A DNA stretch of 64,000 nucleotides from NCBI GenBank assembly GCA_045107045.1, contig JBGCFR010000045.1, positions 1 through 64,000 of the forward strand. The letters run 5' to 3'. The position numbers were made by a program, and so were the translations under genes. A model generated the notes under the pieces. The model had not been told where the DNA came from and searched no databases. It saw only the letters and a list, made by a program, of their open reading frames with translations. The stretch is from Putridiphycobacter sp045107045 (GTDB lineage: Bacteria > Bacteroidota > Bacteroidia > Flavobacteriales_D > Crocinitomicaceae). The first letter of the stretch is position 1. Every line of letters starts with the position of its first letter. Shown in pieces: positions 8,460-18,305 of the stretch.

Positions 8460-9776
8460 ATGAAATTTTTTCTTTTTCTTATCAGTATGTTTTCCATGGT
8501 TGCATTCTCGCAAACAGAAGTTAGTGAAAGTGGACCAAGCTTAATTGATTTGAATCCAAGGTTAACTTATTTAATGACTGAACCTAATCAGGAACTTAGA
8601 AAAGAATTGGTTTTGTTGGAAGAACGTCAAAAAGGCTATATGGACAATCAAGGTTTAACCCTTGGTACACAGTTAATAGCTATTGGTAATTACCAAAAAT
8701 CTAATAGAAACTCAAAATTTGGTTATTTAATGCGCCATCCAACTTCAGCCAACCAAATTGGCTTTGAAGTGTCGGAAGCAGTTATTCACTCTTGGAAATT
8801 ATCAGCAGTTGGAAGCGTTAATAATTGGATTAGCGCCTTTGCTGAATTAATGTATGATCCACAACAAAGTTTTGGTGCAGGAGCAACTATTACTGGTTTG
8901 TCAAGGAATCAATTGCAATTACGACAAGGATATGTATTGTTTGGCGATTTAAACAAACTACCACTATACTTTTCGTTAGGTAAAATGAATGGTCCTTTTG
9001 GGCAGCAAGGTAGTGTAAGTCCGTTTACTAATTCTACAATGTGGCATGCTTTTGCACCAGTGGCCTACGGTGCACAATTAGGAATAAAAACTAATAATTT
9101 TAATGCCGTTGTAATGGCTGTTCAAGGTGGAGCTCAATTCAGATCCGCTAATACACCTGTAGCTGGAACAAATGTGCCTTCTCGAATTAATAATGGTATA
9201 GCTGATGTTAACTATACATTTAGATTTGGAGATAAAAGTAGCTTTAAATTTGGAGGTTCGTATATATTAGGTTGTGCCTACTGCTTGGAATTTCCTGTAA
9301 TGCACTTTAATGCTTGTACTGAAGCCAATCCGGCATATACTGTTTATGGAAAGTTTTTAGTAAAGGAACGCTTGCAAATCCAAGCGAGTTGGGCAAATAC
9401 AGTTAATGAATGGAAAGGCACTTATAATCCAACGCCGCCACTTGATATATTTTTGGCAGCTAAAGTAACAGCGTTAGAAGCAGGTGCTAAGTATGATTTT
9501 AAAATAGGTGATGAGGTCACGTATTCCCTATCAGTAGAATTTTCAAATTATATTGCTGGAGCACCAGGTTCACCATGGGAATTTCAGAATCAGTATATCA
9601 CAGGTTTTTCAGCGTTAATTAAGCGGTCTTCACGTTTGTTTATTGAAGGCTTCAGAACTGAGGGCTTTGTGCCTTTAAACTTTTTAAGTGGTGGAAACCT
9701 CCCGCCGGGCCAAACCATTAGTGACAGAGGCGCAAAGAGTCATGGTGTGATAGTGGGCGCAATGTTGACATTTTAA
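8460..9776 (+). CDS. outer-membrane porin (LbtU-like)
   Basis: 438 residues with a signal peptide (residues 1-18, ending AFSQ). A short helical stretch (about 40-60, ELRKELVLLEERQKGY) precedes a region with repeated amphipathic strands rich in Gly, Phe and Tyr; the last residue is Phe, as expected for an outer-membrane barrel. The LRQGYVLFGDLNKLPLYFSLGKMNGPFG segment resembles LbtU-type siderophore porins, from memory only. The second half contains CAYCLEF and CTEAN (four Cys over about 16 residues), unusual for a porin and possibly an extracellular loop held by disulfides. 209 bp without a gene precede it. Confidence 0.65.
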   Translation: MKFFLFLISMFSMVAFSQTEVSESGPSLIDLNPRLTYLMTEPNQELRKELVLLEERQKGYMDNQGLTLGTQLIAIGNYQKSNRNSKFGYLMRHPTSANQIGFEVSEAVIHSWKLSAVGSVNNWISAFAELMYDPQQSFGAGATITGLSRNQLQLRQGYVLFGDLNKLPLYFSLGKMNGPFGQQGSVSPFTNSTMWHAFAPVAYGAQLGIKTNNFNAVVMAVQGGAQFRSANTPVAGTNVPSRINNGIADVNYTFRFGDKSSFKFGGSYILGCAYCLEFPVMHFNACTEANPAYTVYGKFLVKERLQIQASWANTVNEWKGTYNPTPPLDIFLAAKVTALEAGAKYDFKIGDEVTYSLSVEFSNYIAGAPGSPWEFQNQYITGFSALIKRSSRLFIEGFRTEGFVPLNFLSGGNLPPGQTISDRGAKSHGVIVGAMLTF

Positions 9777-9851
9777 GTTTATCTAATAAGTTGTTTTTAC
9801 TGTTGTGATCTGTTTTATAGACTTTGATTATCTTAGTTGTAAATTAGTATC

Positions 9852-10646
9852 ATGTCAGATAATTATATTGAGGTAAATAGAAAAGCTTGGGATCAAAGAA
9901 CTACAGTTCATATTGACTCAGATTTTTACGATAATAAAAACTTTATCAAAACTAAGCAATCTTTGAATGAGATTGAATTGCCTATTTTAGGAGATTTATC
10001 CGGTAAAAAAGTATTGCATTTACAATGTCATTTTGGACAAGACTCTATTTCATTAGCACAATTAGGTGCTGAAGTGACTGCTGTAGATTTGTCGCCAAAA
10101 GCGATTGAGGCGGCCAATCAATTGGCTAAGGATACTGAGACAAATGTTAATTTTATTTGTTCAGATATTTTTGATTTAAAGCGGAATTTACAAGATGAAT
10201 TCGACCTGGTTTTTAGCAGTTATGGCACAATAGGATGGCTACCTGATATTAATCAATGGGCAGAAATTGTATCTCATTTTTTAAAACCAAAAGGTAAATT
10301 ATTGCTAGTGGAGTTTCATCCAGCGGTTTGGATGTATGATAATGATTTTAAAGGAATTGAATTTGGTTATTTTAATAGCAAACCAATTGTTGAAACCGAA
10401 ACAGGGTCATATACAGATGAGAATGCGCCTATTGAAACTACTATGATAACTTGGAATCACCCTTTGTCTGATGTTTTGAATGCAACTATTGAAAATGGGA
10501 TGACCGTTAAATTATTGAATGAATATAATTATTCTCCGTATGACTGTTTTACTGGAACTAAAAAGATTGGAGAGAAACGATTTATAATTGAAAAACTAAG
10601 CGATCAATTTCCGTTGGTTTACGCACTAGAATGTGAAAAGCAATAA
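9852..10646 (+). CDS. class I SAM-dependent methyltransferase
   Basis: 264 residues, cytosolic. The SAM loop VLHLQCHFGQ lies at 54-63; the usual D/E-x-G-x-G is changed to LQCHFGQDS, typical of a subgroup whose members begin NRKAWDQR. The strand-2 acidic residue is in VTAVDLSPKAIE, and the SSYGTIGWLPD segment gives the substrate side. Members are annotated only as methyltransferases; the substrate is unknown. The following gene starts 4 nt after its stop (or overlaps by 14 nt if an upstream GTG is used). Confidence 0.85.
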   Translation: MSDNYIEVNRKAWDQRTTVHIDSDFYDNKNFIKTKQSLNEIELPILGDLSGKKVLHLQCHFGQDSISLAQLGAEVTAVDLSPKAIEAANQLAKDTETNVNFICSDIFDLKRNLQDEFDLVFSSYGTIGWLPDINQWAEIVSHFLKPKGKLLLVEFHPAVWMYDNDFKGIEFGYFNSKPIVETETGSYTDENAPIETTMITWNHPLSDVLNATIENGMTVKLLNEYNYSPYDCFTGTKKIGEKRFIIEKLSDQFPLVYALECEKQ

Positions 10647-10650
10647 TAAA

Positions 10651-11742
10651 ATGAAATTTGGATTGACATTAATATCATTTGGACTTTTTAATTTGTCATT
10701 CTCACAATCAACAGCGCTTGTTACTCCCTTGGCTCAAGATTTATCAGAAGCATCTGGTCTTATATACCTAAATAACAATTTGGTTACTCATAATGATAGT
10801 GGGGCAGAAGCTGCCTTGTATGAAATTGATACCTTAACAGGAGAATTTTCGCGAAAGGTGATTGTTTCAAATGCCAGTAATAACGACTGGGAGGATATTG
10901 CAAATGATGACACTTACATTTATATAGGCGATTTTGGCAATAATGATGGTACGCGGACTGACTTAAAAATATATAGAATTCTAAAAAGTGATTATATCAA
11001 TACTGTAAATGATACTGTCCAGTCCGAAATAATCAACTTTAACTATAGCGATCAGACAAGTTTTATATCAAATGAATTTAGTACAAATTTTGATGCAGAA
11101 GCCATGATCGCATTTAATGATACGTTATATATTTTTACCAAAAATTGGGGTAATTATAAATCTAATGTATATAGTGTCCCCAATCAGCCAGGAACGTATA
11201 GTATTTCAAAAATCGATAGTTTAAACCCACAAGGTTTAGTCACTGGTGCAACCTATAATCCAATGACAGAATCTTTGATGCTTTGTGGCTACCAAACTAG
11301 TTTTTTTATTTTTGAGGCAAGTGGAATTACACCTCCATATTTTTCTTCAGGGAACTCTCAAAAAACGATTTTACCTGTACAAAATTCATTTCAGATTGAG
11401 GGAATTACTTCAATTGGGGCAAATTATTATTTTTCAGCTGAGCAAAACCTATTTGGTGCTGCTTCATTGTATCGATTAAATCATAGTAGTACGAATAATC
11501 TCTCTGAAAAAAGTGAGTGGTCTGTCAAAGTTTATCCAAACCCATGTCAAGACTATTTAATAATTGAAACTGATTATAAAGATTTTGAAATAATGATTTT
11601 TGATTCCACAGGTAAAGTAGTCTTGCGGTCACTTAATGCCTTTATAGATTGTTCTAGGTTATCAAATGGAATTTATATGATTAAATGTGTTGATAATGAT
11701 AATAAGACTGTGATGATTACTGAGAAATTCATTATGGAATGA
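10651..11742 (+). CDS. T9SS-exported beta-propeller-like protein
   Basis: Start taken at ATG 10651 (MKFGLTLISFGLFNLSFSQ, a clean signal peptide); a GTG at 10633 would overlap the previous gene and add a polar extension. 363 residues. The mature part shows repeated blades with Asp-Asn-rich turns (GDFGNNDGT, SGLIYLNN, EAMIAFNDTLYIF), suggesting a beta-propeller. The last ~75 residues (VYPNPCQDYLIIE ... GIYMIKCV ... EKFIME) are a type A T9SS C-terminal sorting domain, so the protein crosses the outer membrane and is anchored or released. The ligand or substrate is unknown. Confidence 0.8.
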   Translation: MKFGLTLISFGLFNLSFSQSTALVTPLAQDLSEASGLIYLNNNLVTHNDSGAEAALYEIDTLTGEFSRKVIVSNASNNDWEDIANDDTYIYIGDFGNNDGTRTDLKIYRILKSDYINTVNDTVQSEIINFNYSDQTSFISNEFSTNFDAEAMIAFNDTLYIFTKNWGNYKSNVYSVPNQPGTYSISKIDSLNPQGLVTGATYNPMTESLMLCGYQTSFFIFEASGITPPYFSSGNSQKTILPVQNSFQIEGITSIGANYYFSAEQNLFGAASLYRLNHSSTNNLSEKSEWSVKVYPNPCQDYLIIETDYKDFEIMIFDSTGKVVLRSLNAFIDCSRLSNGIYMIKCVDNDNKTVMITEKFIME

Positions 11743-11870
11743 AACTCTTCAAAAAAATTCTTAAAGAAGTATTTAGCATTATCATTTTCACATCAATTGT
11801 TTGTCAATGCTAGATTTAAATGTTTAAAATTTTAATGTCCTATAGATTTGAAAGTAAATTGTCTATTTAT

Positions 11871-11904
11871 AAAAAAGAGTTTACCTATTGGTAAACTCTT
11901 TTTT
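11871..11904. terminator. bidirectional intrinsic terminator
   Basis: AAAAAAGAGTTTACC (11871-11885) and its exact complement (11890-11904) form a 15-bp stem with the loop TATT. The A-run and T-run flank the stem, so it can stop transcription of the plus-strand propeller gene and of the minus-strand giant gene that ends at 11940. Confidence 0.9.
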
Positions 11905-11939
11905 CATTGCTGATGAAAGCTATTTTGGTTAACAATTTA

Positions 11940-14900
11940 CTAGTTGTGTTTAATTAATTTTCCATAGTATGTTTCATGGCCTCTTATTACTTCTATGATA
12001 TAATAACCAGATTCAAAATGTTGAATATCTAAGAGAATTCTTGAATCGTTATCATTATTGAATTTTTGAATAATAGCACCATAAGCGTTTCTAACGGAGA
12101 CTTGTGTTATTCCACTATAGGCATCAAGTATTTTTACTTCCACCCAATCAGATGCTGGATTTGGATAGATAATTAATCGGCTAGCCGTTTTTCTGCTATT
12201 GTTAGGATTAATCAAAATTTTTGCATCTATCTGTTTATCGCATTTAATCTTGATTTCATCACAATACGTCTTAGTTTGACATTCCATACCTAAATATTCG
12301 TAAGTGACGGTTAAGCAAACAAGGTAGTTTCCATTTTGAGAATATATATGATAAGGATTTGCTTGTGATGAGGTTGTTCCATCTCCAAACGTCCAGTAAT
12401 AAGATGTTATATTACCTTGTACATTTGTTAAGTCATTAAACTGTATATTACAATCAGTACCCATTATATAAGTAAAGCTAGCTGCAACATTAGGGCAGGG
12501 TTCCTGTTGTTCACACTTTATATTGATTTTTTTACAATACGTTTTAGTTTGACATACCATACCTGCATATTCGAATGTAATGGTTAAACAAACCGTATAA
12601 CTTCCATTTTGATTGTAGGTATGAAAAGGGTTTGCTTGTGATGAGGTTGTACCATCACCAAATGACCAATTATAAGAAAGTACGTTACCTGGAATGTTTG
12701 TAAGGTCATTAAACTGCACACTGCAATCGTCATTCATGACATATGTAAAGTTGGCTGCAATTATAGGACATGGTTCCTGCTGGTTGCATTCGAAATGAAT
12801 ATCTATACAATATTCTTTAGTTTTGCATTCATTAGCCCCATTTTGATAGGCGATAGTTAAACAAACTGTATAATTTCCATTTTGATTGTAGGAGTGAAGA
12901 GGGTTTGCTTGTGATGAGGTTGCGCCATCACCAAATGACCAGCTATAAGAAGTGATATTGCCTGGTACATTTGTTAAGTTAGTAAACTGGATGTTGCAAT
13001 TTGCATCTATTATATAACTAAAGTCGGCTGTAATTTGCGGACATGGTTCATCTCCGCAAATGTAAACGTAATCTTCGCAATAGGTTTTATTACAGGTTAT
13101 CCCTTGGTCAGTATAGGTTATTGTTAAGCAAACATTATAGGTATTATTTGAGTTATAAGTATGATTTGGATTTTGATTAGTGGATGTATTTCCATCACCG
13201 AAGTCCCAAAACCAATCTGTAATTGTGCCAGAAGATATAGACATATCACTAAAGTTAACTGAGCAGTTTGGCTCTAAATTAGAACTAAAGTTAATATTGG
13301 CTGTTATCTCTGAAACTATTGCTGTATGTGTTCCTGAACAATTATTTTGGTTGTCAAATACGCTGACACTATAGTTACCAGCAGTTAGGTTGGTACGGTC
13401 TTCAAGAAATGAAGTGCCCATATCCCAATTATAGGAGTATGGTGCAATACCACCAGATACTGTCAAGTCAATGCTACCATCCGAGTTCCCTTCACATGTT
13501 GGTATAGTAAGCGCTGTTAAATTAAGATTTCCAATACTATTTACTATGTAAGTTTCTGTTATGTTGCAGCCATTAGCATCTGTGATTATAACTGAATATG
13601 AATCCGGAGTTAAATTGGTAATTGTCCCTGTTGAATTTGTTACTCCGTTTGACCAATTATAAGTGAATGGACTGTTTCCTGTAACATTTAGGCTGATGCT
13701 GCCATCAGTACCATTAGAACAATCAAAATCTATGATGGTTTCTTGTATCGAAATTGACGAACAGGTCGGATCACTTATGAATTGTAAATCATTAAATTGA
13801 ATAGTTGAAGAAATAACATCTCCGCAGTAAGCCAAACCATTGAGCATGATGCTTGGTCCATTTGTAGCTGTATTGCCGCAAGGAGATATATATTCATAAC
13901 TAAAATCAATACAAACTAAATTATTCAGTTCATTAAAATTCCAAGATGGATCTAAATCATAATTATATATATTATTTCCACTAGATATTAGATTTGGTGT
14001 AACTGTTACAATTGTGCCATTGCTGTTGGTGTAAGTGGCTTGTGGAATGCCAGATAATTGCATGCCATTTGGCACGGTTATAGAAAAGTCTAAATCTTCT
14101 ATATTTCCTATTTCGGTTGTATTAAAGCAGGCTTGGAAGTCTGCCGTTCCGCAGTCAGTTATATTGGCCGATTGATTGTTATTAGCACCCGTAATATTTA
14201 CATCTGCTAATTCCAGAGTTATAAAAGATGTATCCTCCCAACAACCAGTTTCATTTAATGTTTGAGGATAACCGTTACAACCGTATCCATACCTTACAGG
14301 AATAGAAATAGTTGTGCCTGCTAAGCTACAGTTGAGTACTGAAATATCAGCAGTCAAATTTAGAGTGCTGTTGCTTCCAGTGTTTCCTAATTCAAAAAAA
14401 CCTGAAGGGCTTACGGATATTGACGTGTTGCCTATTTGTATATTATTAATTTGGATGATACTTGGATCAACCCATATATAAACGTTCTCTATGTAACTAG
14501 TTTGATTAATATTACTAGTAATCTGAAAATTAATATTAGATGTACTTGTTTGTATTGGAGGATTGGTAGGATCAACCAAAGACATATTGGTTTGAGGTTT
14601 AATAAATAAGGGAGACCATCCAGGTTCAACAGTCTCAGATGTCAGGTTTGATCCGCAGTAATTAATTTCCCATTCTTGGGTTACTTCTAGACCTGTTAGG
14701 TCTACGGTATCGTACTGATCGTCACAACTAGCAATGGGCTCATAATAACTATAAATCCATTGATCCCATTTTTCATCACCCTGCATAAGAATATTGTTGT
14801 TAGTGGCGTACGGATCATAGTATGTGTTTCCCCATAGGTGAAAGGAACTAATAATACCGAGGTTCCATGCCGGATTAAAAACTTGAGCATGAACATAAGG

Positions 14901-17900
14901 GTCATTAGAATTAGTAAGAATAGGGTTATTAGTGGTGCCGGTATTTTGAAAAGCATCTAAGTTTAACAAATATCTTCCAGACATAACTGTGTTGTTAACA
15001 TAAACGGGTATATTAGTTAGTGCTGTTGATCCCGAAAACTGATAACCTGGAATACTTGGGAGTTCTAGACTTATAAAATTAACATCTATAGGTCTGTATT
15101 CGTAAGGGAAAAAATTAAATTCGCTTAATGGAGTGGATACGCTGATCTGTCCCCCAGTTCTTACAGATAACCTACTTCTTACGAGTGATCTGCAAGTGTT
15201 ATAGTTCCATAGACCACCAAAATTTCGCCCTTTATTATGCCATGAATGAGATGTGCTTTCGTAAAATCGAATTAAATTAATGCCTCTTCCAAATGCTTCA
15301 CAGTAGTAAAGTAAATCTGGGCTTGAATTTGTAGCTCTATTAGTACAATCTCCAGTTAGTGTATTATTATGATCGGGAGCGGTAACAATGTTTGTTAATG
15401 CATTAGAATTTTGGTCAACACCAGCTATCCATGAGAAACAATCCACTGTTTCGAGTATCATTGAACTTGAGGCGTCATAATTGCCACAAATTTTAAAATC
15501 AATTTTATGTTCGAACTTGTCATCAGGTAAAAATTCTTGAGTATTGGTATACAAACCAGCGGTTTGAAGGTCGGCTAAGGTATATTTAAAAAAGAACTGG
15601 CCATTATTAGTAGGGTTGGGGATATAGGTTCCAGTAATACTGACCCAGTTTGACCAATTTCCATTACCATTGTTTCCATTCCCGTTATTGCCTCCAGTTC
15701 CAGAGTTACTAACCAATACGCGAATTGAATCCGTAATGACAACCCAGTTAAATTTAGCGGCTTCTGCTTCGCCTGAATTTAAATGAACATATAAGTAATC
15801 TAATTTATCACCACTATGAGCATTTTGCCAACATGAGTAATCGAAACCTCCAGCATTATCCCCGTCTTGGAAATAACTACTCATGGTCACTTGTAAAGTG
15901 TCGCCTGGCATGGCTTTATTGGCATTTGATTGAATTTGTAATTGTGTAAAGTCAGTAATAGAAACATTTGAATTGTCTTTTAGACCATTATTGTCTAGGT
16001 CTTCCCAACCAAAATTTGTCCTTTTAATATCCATTGATTCTACAATAATACCAGGCGTAACGCAGCCAGGGCAAAGAATATTGACTTGATAAGATACCCT
16101 GGTTAATGGAATAAAACAATTGGCACAATTTGTCACATCTGGATTAATAGACCATTTAACCTCATAGCCTGATTGTCCTCCACCAAAAGCACAGTCGGGT
16201 GTTAAGGTAAAACGGATGATTGAGTTTTGCATGAACTGTTGTAAATCAGCATAATTTAAAAATTGGGTATTTAAATTAAATGTAAATTCAATGGTAGTTT
16301 GGTTACTAATATTAGTTGTAATAATAGGGGTTAATAAATTATCAGGTATTTTGGTACCTCCTGCAGAGATCAATTCAATGTCATTATAAAACGAGGGGAG
16401 AAGTAATAGCCCGTCATCTAGTGTGAGTTCAAATTTCAATTCACCATTCATTTGTCCACCTGCACTTTGTTCAAATAATTGTGCCATTCCCAAGTTCTGC
16501 AATGAATTATTAAATGCAGTATGCAAAACTTCAAAAGTTTCATTGCCTCCAATATTCGAGGTGCCATTTGGTCCACCAGTCATATTGACTACTGTACTCA
16601 AATTTTGTGAGGACATAAAAAGGGATCCAGGCTTTTCATAGTGAGGGGAATATAAATTGTTTTGAGGGTCATCTGTGCCGCCTGCATAAACATTGGAAGT
16701 ATTTACGATACCACATTCATTTGAAAAAAAATTTCCTGGAAAGGCTGTAAAGACCCAAGTGTCAATATTTACAGCTAAGTTATAAAAAGCATCATCCATA
16801 GGGCAGCAACGAAATATTTTATAATCAATGGTTACTGACTGTCCTGGGGCCAATTCTGGTACGTTCCAGGTAATACTTTTTAAGGGCTGTTGTCCATTTG
16901 CTAAGGCCTCATTTACACAAATCGCGTTATCAAATGCTCCAATATTGTAAGTGTTATTTGGAGGCAATATTACGCCTCCATTGCTTAATGTTGCGCTAGC
17001 ATTGCCATCAAATAAAAAATCAATATTAGTATTTAGTGAATTCACAGGGTCTTGAGTAAGATTTATTTTAACATCAAAAGCCGTTGCCGTGCCTTCATTC
17101 ACAAATACAAAACTTCTATTCTGATAATTGCTATTCGGAATAGAAGTGCTAATATCAGAAGAATTATTCATGCAAAACTTGTCATGCGGATTAATCCCGG
17201 AAGGTGTTACTCTGTAATAAACGACATTTGGTTGTTCTGTATCTCTGGTAATACCAGCATTAATTCCATAGTCTGAGCGGCATTGGTTGTTAGCAACACA
17301 TCCCCAGTCCAATTGAAAATTGGATTCAGCAGTACTATTTGGACAATCATTCAAACAACCAGTTATGTCTACTATCTCTGTAATTCTGATTAAAGCATTA
17401 TTAGTTGCTAAGTCTAAACTTCCTTGGCCGTTCATGTCAATGATTAGTTCATCTATATTGGCGTCATAGATAGAAGTAAGTAGAGAGGTGTTACCGTTTA
17501 CAACTAGTTCTGCTGTCATATTTGTTGGATCAGCAGCATTGGTACAATTTAAGACGTCTCTTAAGGTTAAAACACCTTCAAATGGAATAATGCCAGTATT
17601 TGATATTTCTATGATTCGTGTGATTTGCTCGTTTATATGACTGGTGGCTGCATGAGATGGATGTGTATTGACTATTAAATAAGGAAATTCTATATTGTAG
17701 TTAACAGAAGCTGTGTTTACAATTGTATTTCCAGCATCTAGAATTGTAAATTGATCGGTTTGATTTAAAGGGGTAAAGCCAGTGATGTTATTTGTAGTGG
17801 GGATAATATCACAATCATAATCAATACTGTAGTTAATAGTAGTTATACCAGTAGCATTGCTAACAGGTAAAACTGCTGTATTATTGGTTGTTGTTCCTCC

Positions 17901-18098
17901 AGCAATTTGAATATCTCCTCCAACTATTGTTGTAATAGATAAGCTGCCAGAAAATGGTGTTGGACCAAAATCAATGATGACAGAATAATTTTCTGTTTCA
18001 CAAGTATTAACGACAGTTGGTTGGGGTAGGTTCGTAAATGTTTGTCCGCTTAAATAAAGCGTCACAAAACTTAGCAAGAAGGTGATTAGTTTTTTCAT
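11940..18098 (-). CDS. giant T9SS surface protein with SprB and PKD repeats
   Basis: 2052 residues, signal peptide at 1-19. The first ~1440 residues are Asn/Thr/Ser-rich, beta-type, with adhesin-like segments and a Gly-Asn run (GNNGNGNNGNGN) near 805. Two SprB-type repeats follow (about 1456-1513 and 1533-1596; DGSI...NWSNG...SYSVIITDANGC). Four PKD domains have W-x-FGDG-x-T/S near 1634, 1723, 1814 and 1905; the last three are 91-residue copies at an exact 273-bp DNA period. The C-terminus (LIIYPNPASDW ... GKLIKHN) is a type A T9SS sorting domain. It is likely a cell-surface adhesin, by analogy with the gliding adhesin SprB; the ligand is unknown. It ends at a strong shared terminator. Confidence 0.9.
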   Translation of the reverse strand: MKKLITFLLSFVTLYLSGQTFTNLPQPTVVNTCETENYSVIIDFGPTPFSGSLSITTIVGGDIQIAGGTTTNNTAVLPVSNATGITTINYSIDYDCDIIPTTNNITGFTPLNQTDQFTILDAGNTIVNTASVNYNIEFPYLIVNTHPSHAATSHINEQITRIIEISNTGIIPFEGVLTLRDVLNCTNAADPTNMTAELVVNGNTSLLTSIYDANIDELIIDMNGQGSLDLATNNALIRITEIVDITGCLNDCPNSTAESNFQLDWGCVANNQCRSDYGINAGITRDTEQPNVVYYRVTPSGINPHDKFCMNNSSDISTSIPNSNYQNRSFVFVNEGTATAFDVKINLTQDPVNSLNTNIDFLFDGNASATLSNGGVILPPNNTYNIGAFDNAICVNEALANGQQPLKSITWNVPELAPGQSVTIDYKIFRCCPMDDAFYNLAVNIDTWVFTAFPGNFFSNECGIVNTSNVYAGGTDDPQNNLYSPHYEKPGSLFMSSQNLSTVVNMTGGPNGTSNIGGNETFEVLHTAFNNSLQNLGMAQLFEQSAGGQMNGELKFELTLDDGLLLLPSFYNDIELISAGGTKIPDNLLTPIITTNISNQTTIEFTFNLNTQFLNYADLQQFMQNSIIRFTLTPDCAFGGGQSGYEVKWSINPDVTNCANCFIPLTRVSYQVNILCPGCVTPGIIVESMDIKRTNFGWEDLDNNGLKDNSNVSITDFTQLQIQSNANKAMPGDTLQVTMSSYFQDGDNAGGFDYSCWQNAHSGDKLDYLYVHLNSGEAEAAKFNWVVITDSIRVLVSNSGTGGNNGNGNNGNGNWSNWVSITGTYIPNPTNNGQFFFKYTLADLQTAGLYTNTQEFLPDDKFEHKIDFKICGNYDASSSMILETVDCFSWIAGVDQNSNALTNIVTAPDHNNTLTGDCTNRATNSSPDLLYYCEAFGRGINLIRFYESTSHSWHNKGRNFGGLWNYNTCRSLVRSRLSVRTGGQISVSTPLSEFNFFPYEYRPIDVNFISLELPSIPGYQFSGSTALTNIPVYVNNTVMSGRYLLNLDAFQNTGTTNNPILTNSNDPYVHAQVFNPAWNLGIISSFHLWGNTYYDPYATNNNILMQGDEKWDQWIYSYYEPIASCDDQYDTVDLTGLEVTQEWEINYCGSNLTSETVEPGWSPLFIKPQTNMSLVDPTNPPIQTSTSNINFQITSNINQTSYIENVYIWVDPSIIQINNIQIGNTSISVSPSGFFELGNTGSNSTLNLTADISVLNCSLAGTTISIPVRYGYGCNGYPQTLNETGCWEDTSFITLELADVNITGANNNQSANITDCGTADFQACFNTTEIGNIEDLDFSITVPNGMQLSGIPQATYTNSNGTIVTVTPNLISSGNNIYNYDLDPSWNFNELNNLVCIDFSYEYISPCGNTATNGPSIMLNGLAYCGDVISSTIQFNDLQFISDPTCSSISIQETIIDFDCSNGTDGSISLNVTGNSPFTYNWSNGVTNSTGTITNLTPDSYSVIITDANGCNITETYIVNSIGNLNLTALTIPTCEGNSDGSIDLTVSGGIAPYSYNWDMGTSFLEDRTNLTAGNYSVSVFDNQNNCSGTHTAIVSEITANINFSSNLEPNCSVNFSDMSISSGTITDWFWDFGDGNTSTNQNPNHTYNSNNTYNVCLTITYTDQGITCNKTYCEDYVYICGDEPCPQITADFSYIIDANCNIQFTNLTNVPGNITSYSWSFGDGATSSQANPLHSYNQNGNYTVCLTIAYQNGANECKTKEYCIDIHFECNQQEPCPIIAANFTYVMNDDCSVQFNDLTNIPGNVLSYNWSFGDGTTSSQANPFHTYNQNGSYTVCLTITFEYAGMVCQTKTYCKKINIKCEQQEPCPNVAASFTYIMGTDCNIQFNDLTNVQGNITSYYWTFGDGTTSSQANPYHIYSQNGNYLVCLTVTYEYLGMECQTKTYCDEIKIKCDKQIDAKILINPNNSRKTASRLIIYPNPASDWVEVKILDAYSGITQVSVRNAYGAIIQKFNNDNDSRILLDIQHFESGYYIIEVIRGHETYYGKLIKHN
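12240..13060 (-). repeat. three 273-bp tandem PKD-module repeats
   Basis: The block GCTTGTGATGAGGTTG starts at 12361, 12634 and 12907 (plus-strand reading), i.e. at an exact 273-bp period (91 codons). Each copy encodes one PKD domain with its linker and an EPCP-containing spacer. A fourth, diverged module lies at about 13080-13270. High DNA identity shows recent duplication or ongoing homogenisation. Confidence 0.85.
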
Positions 18099-18177
18099 AA
18101 CAATTTAAGATTTAGAATACTTTACAACTCTGATTTATTGAAGCTAAACTAAACTAAAATTGAGCAGAAAAAAATGG

Positions 18178-18185
18178 CAAATATA
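18178..18185 (-). promoter_or_regulatory. possible -7 element for the giant surface-protein gene
   Basis: Read on the minus strand, TATATTTG fits TAnnTTTG and lies 80 nt before the start codon at 18098. No TTG is found at the expected -33 distance, so this is tentative. Confidence 0.25.
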
Positions 18186-18246
18186 TATGTTGAGGAATCT
18201 AATTAATAAACGTCGATCTAGGACCTATATTCGTTTTATAGTAATA

Positions 18247-18262
18247 AACTAATATATTAGTT
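18247..18262. repeat. 16-bp perfect palindrome
   Basis: AACTAATATATTAGTT is its own reverse complement. It lies between the end of fdhD (18306) and the start of the giant surface-protein gene (18098), about 150 nt upstream of the latter. It could be an operator or a short cruciform; being purely AT-rich apart from two C/G pairs, chance is not excluded. Confidence 0.3.
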
Positions 18263-18305
18263 GATTTCTAAAGCATTGACGAATGGAGTTATTCTAAATA
18301 TTTAG

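Noticed and set aside
12240..13270. Regular repeats that could suggest a CRISPR array
   Set aside because: The period is 273 bp and the repeats are in frame within one gene, coding for PKD domains.
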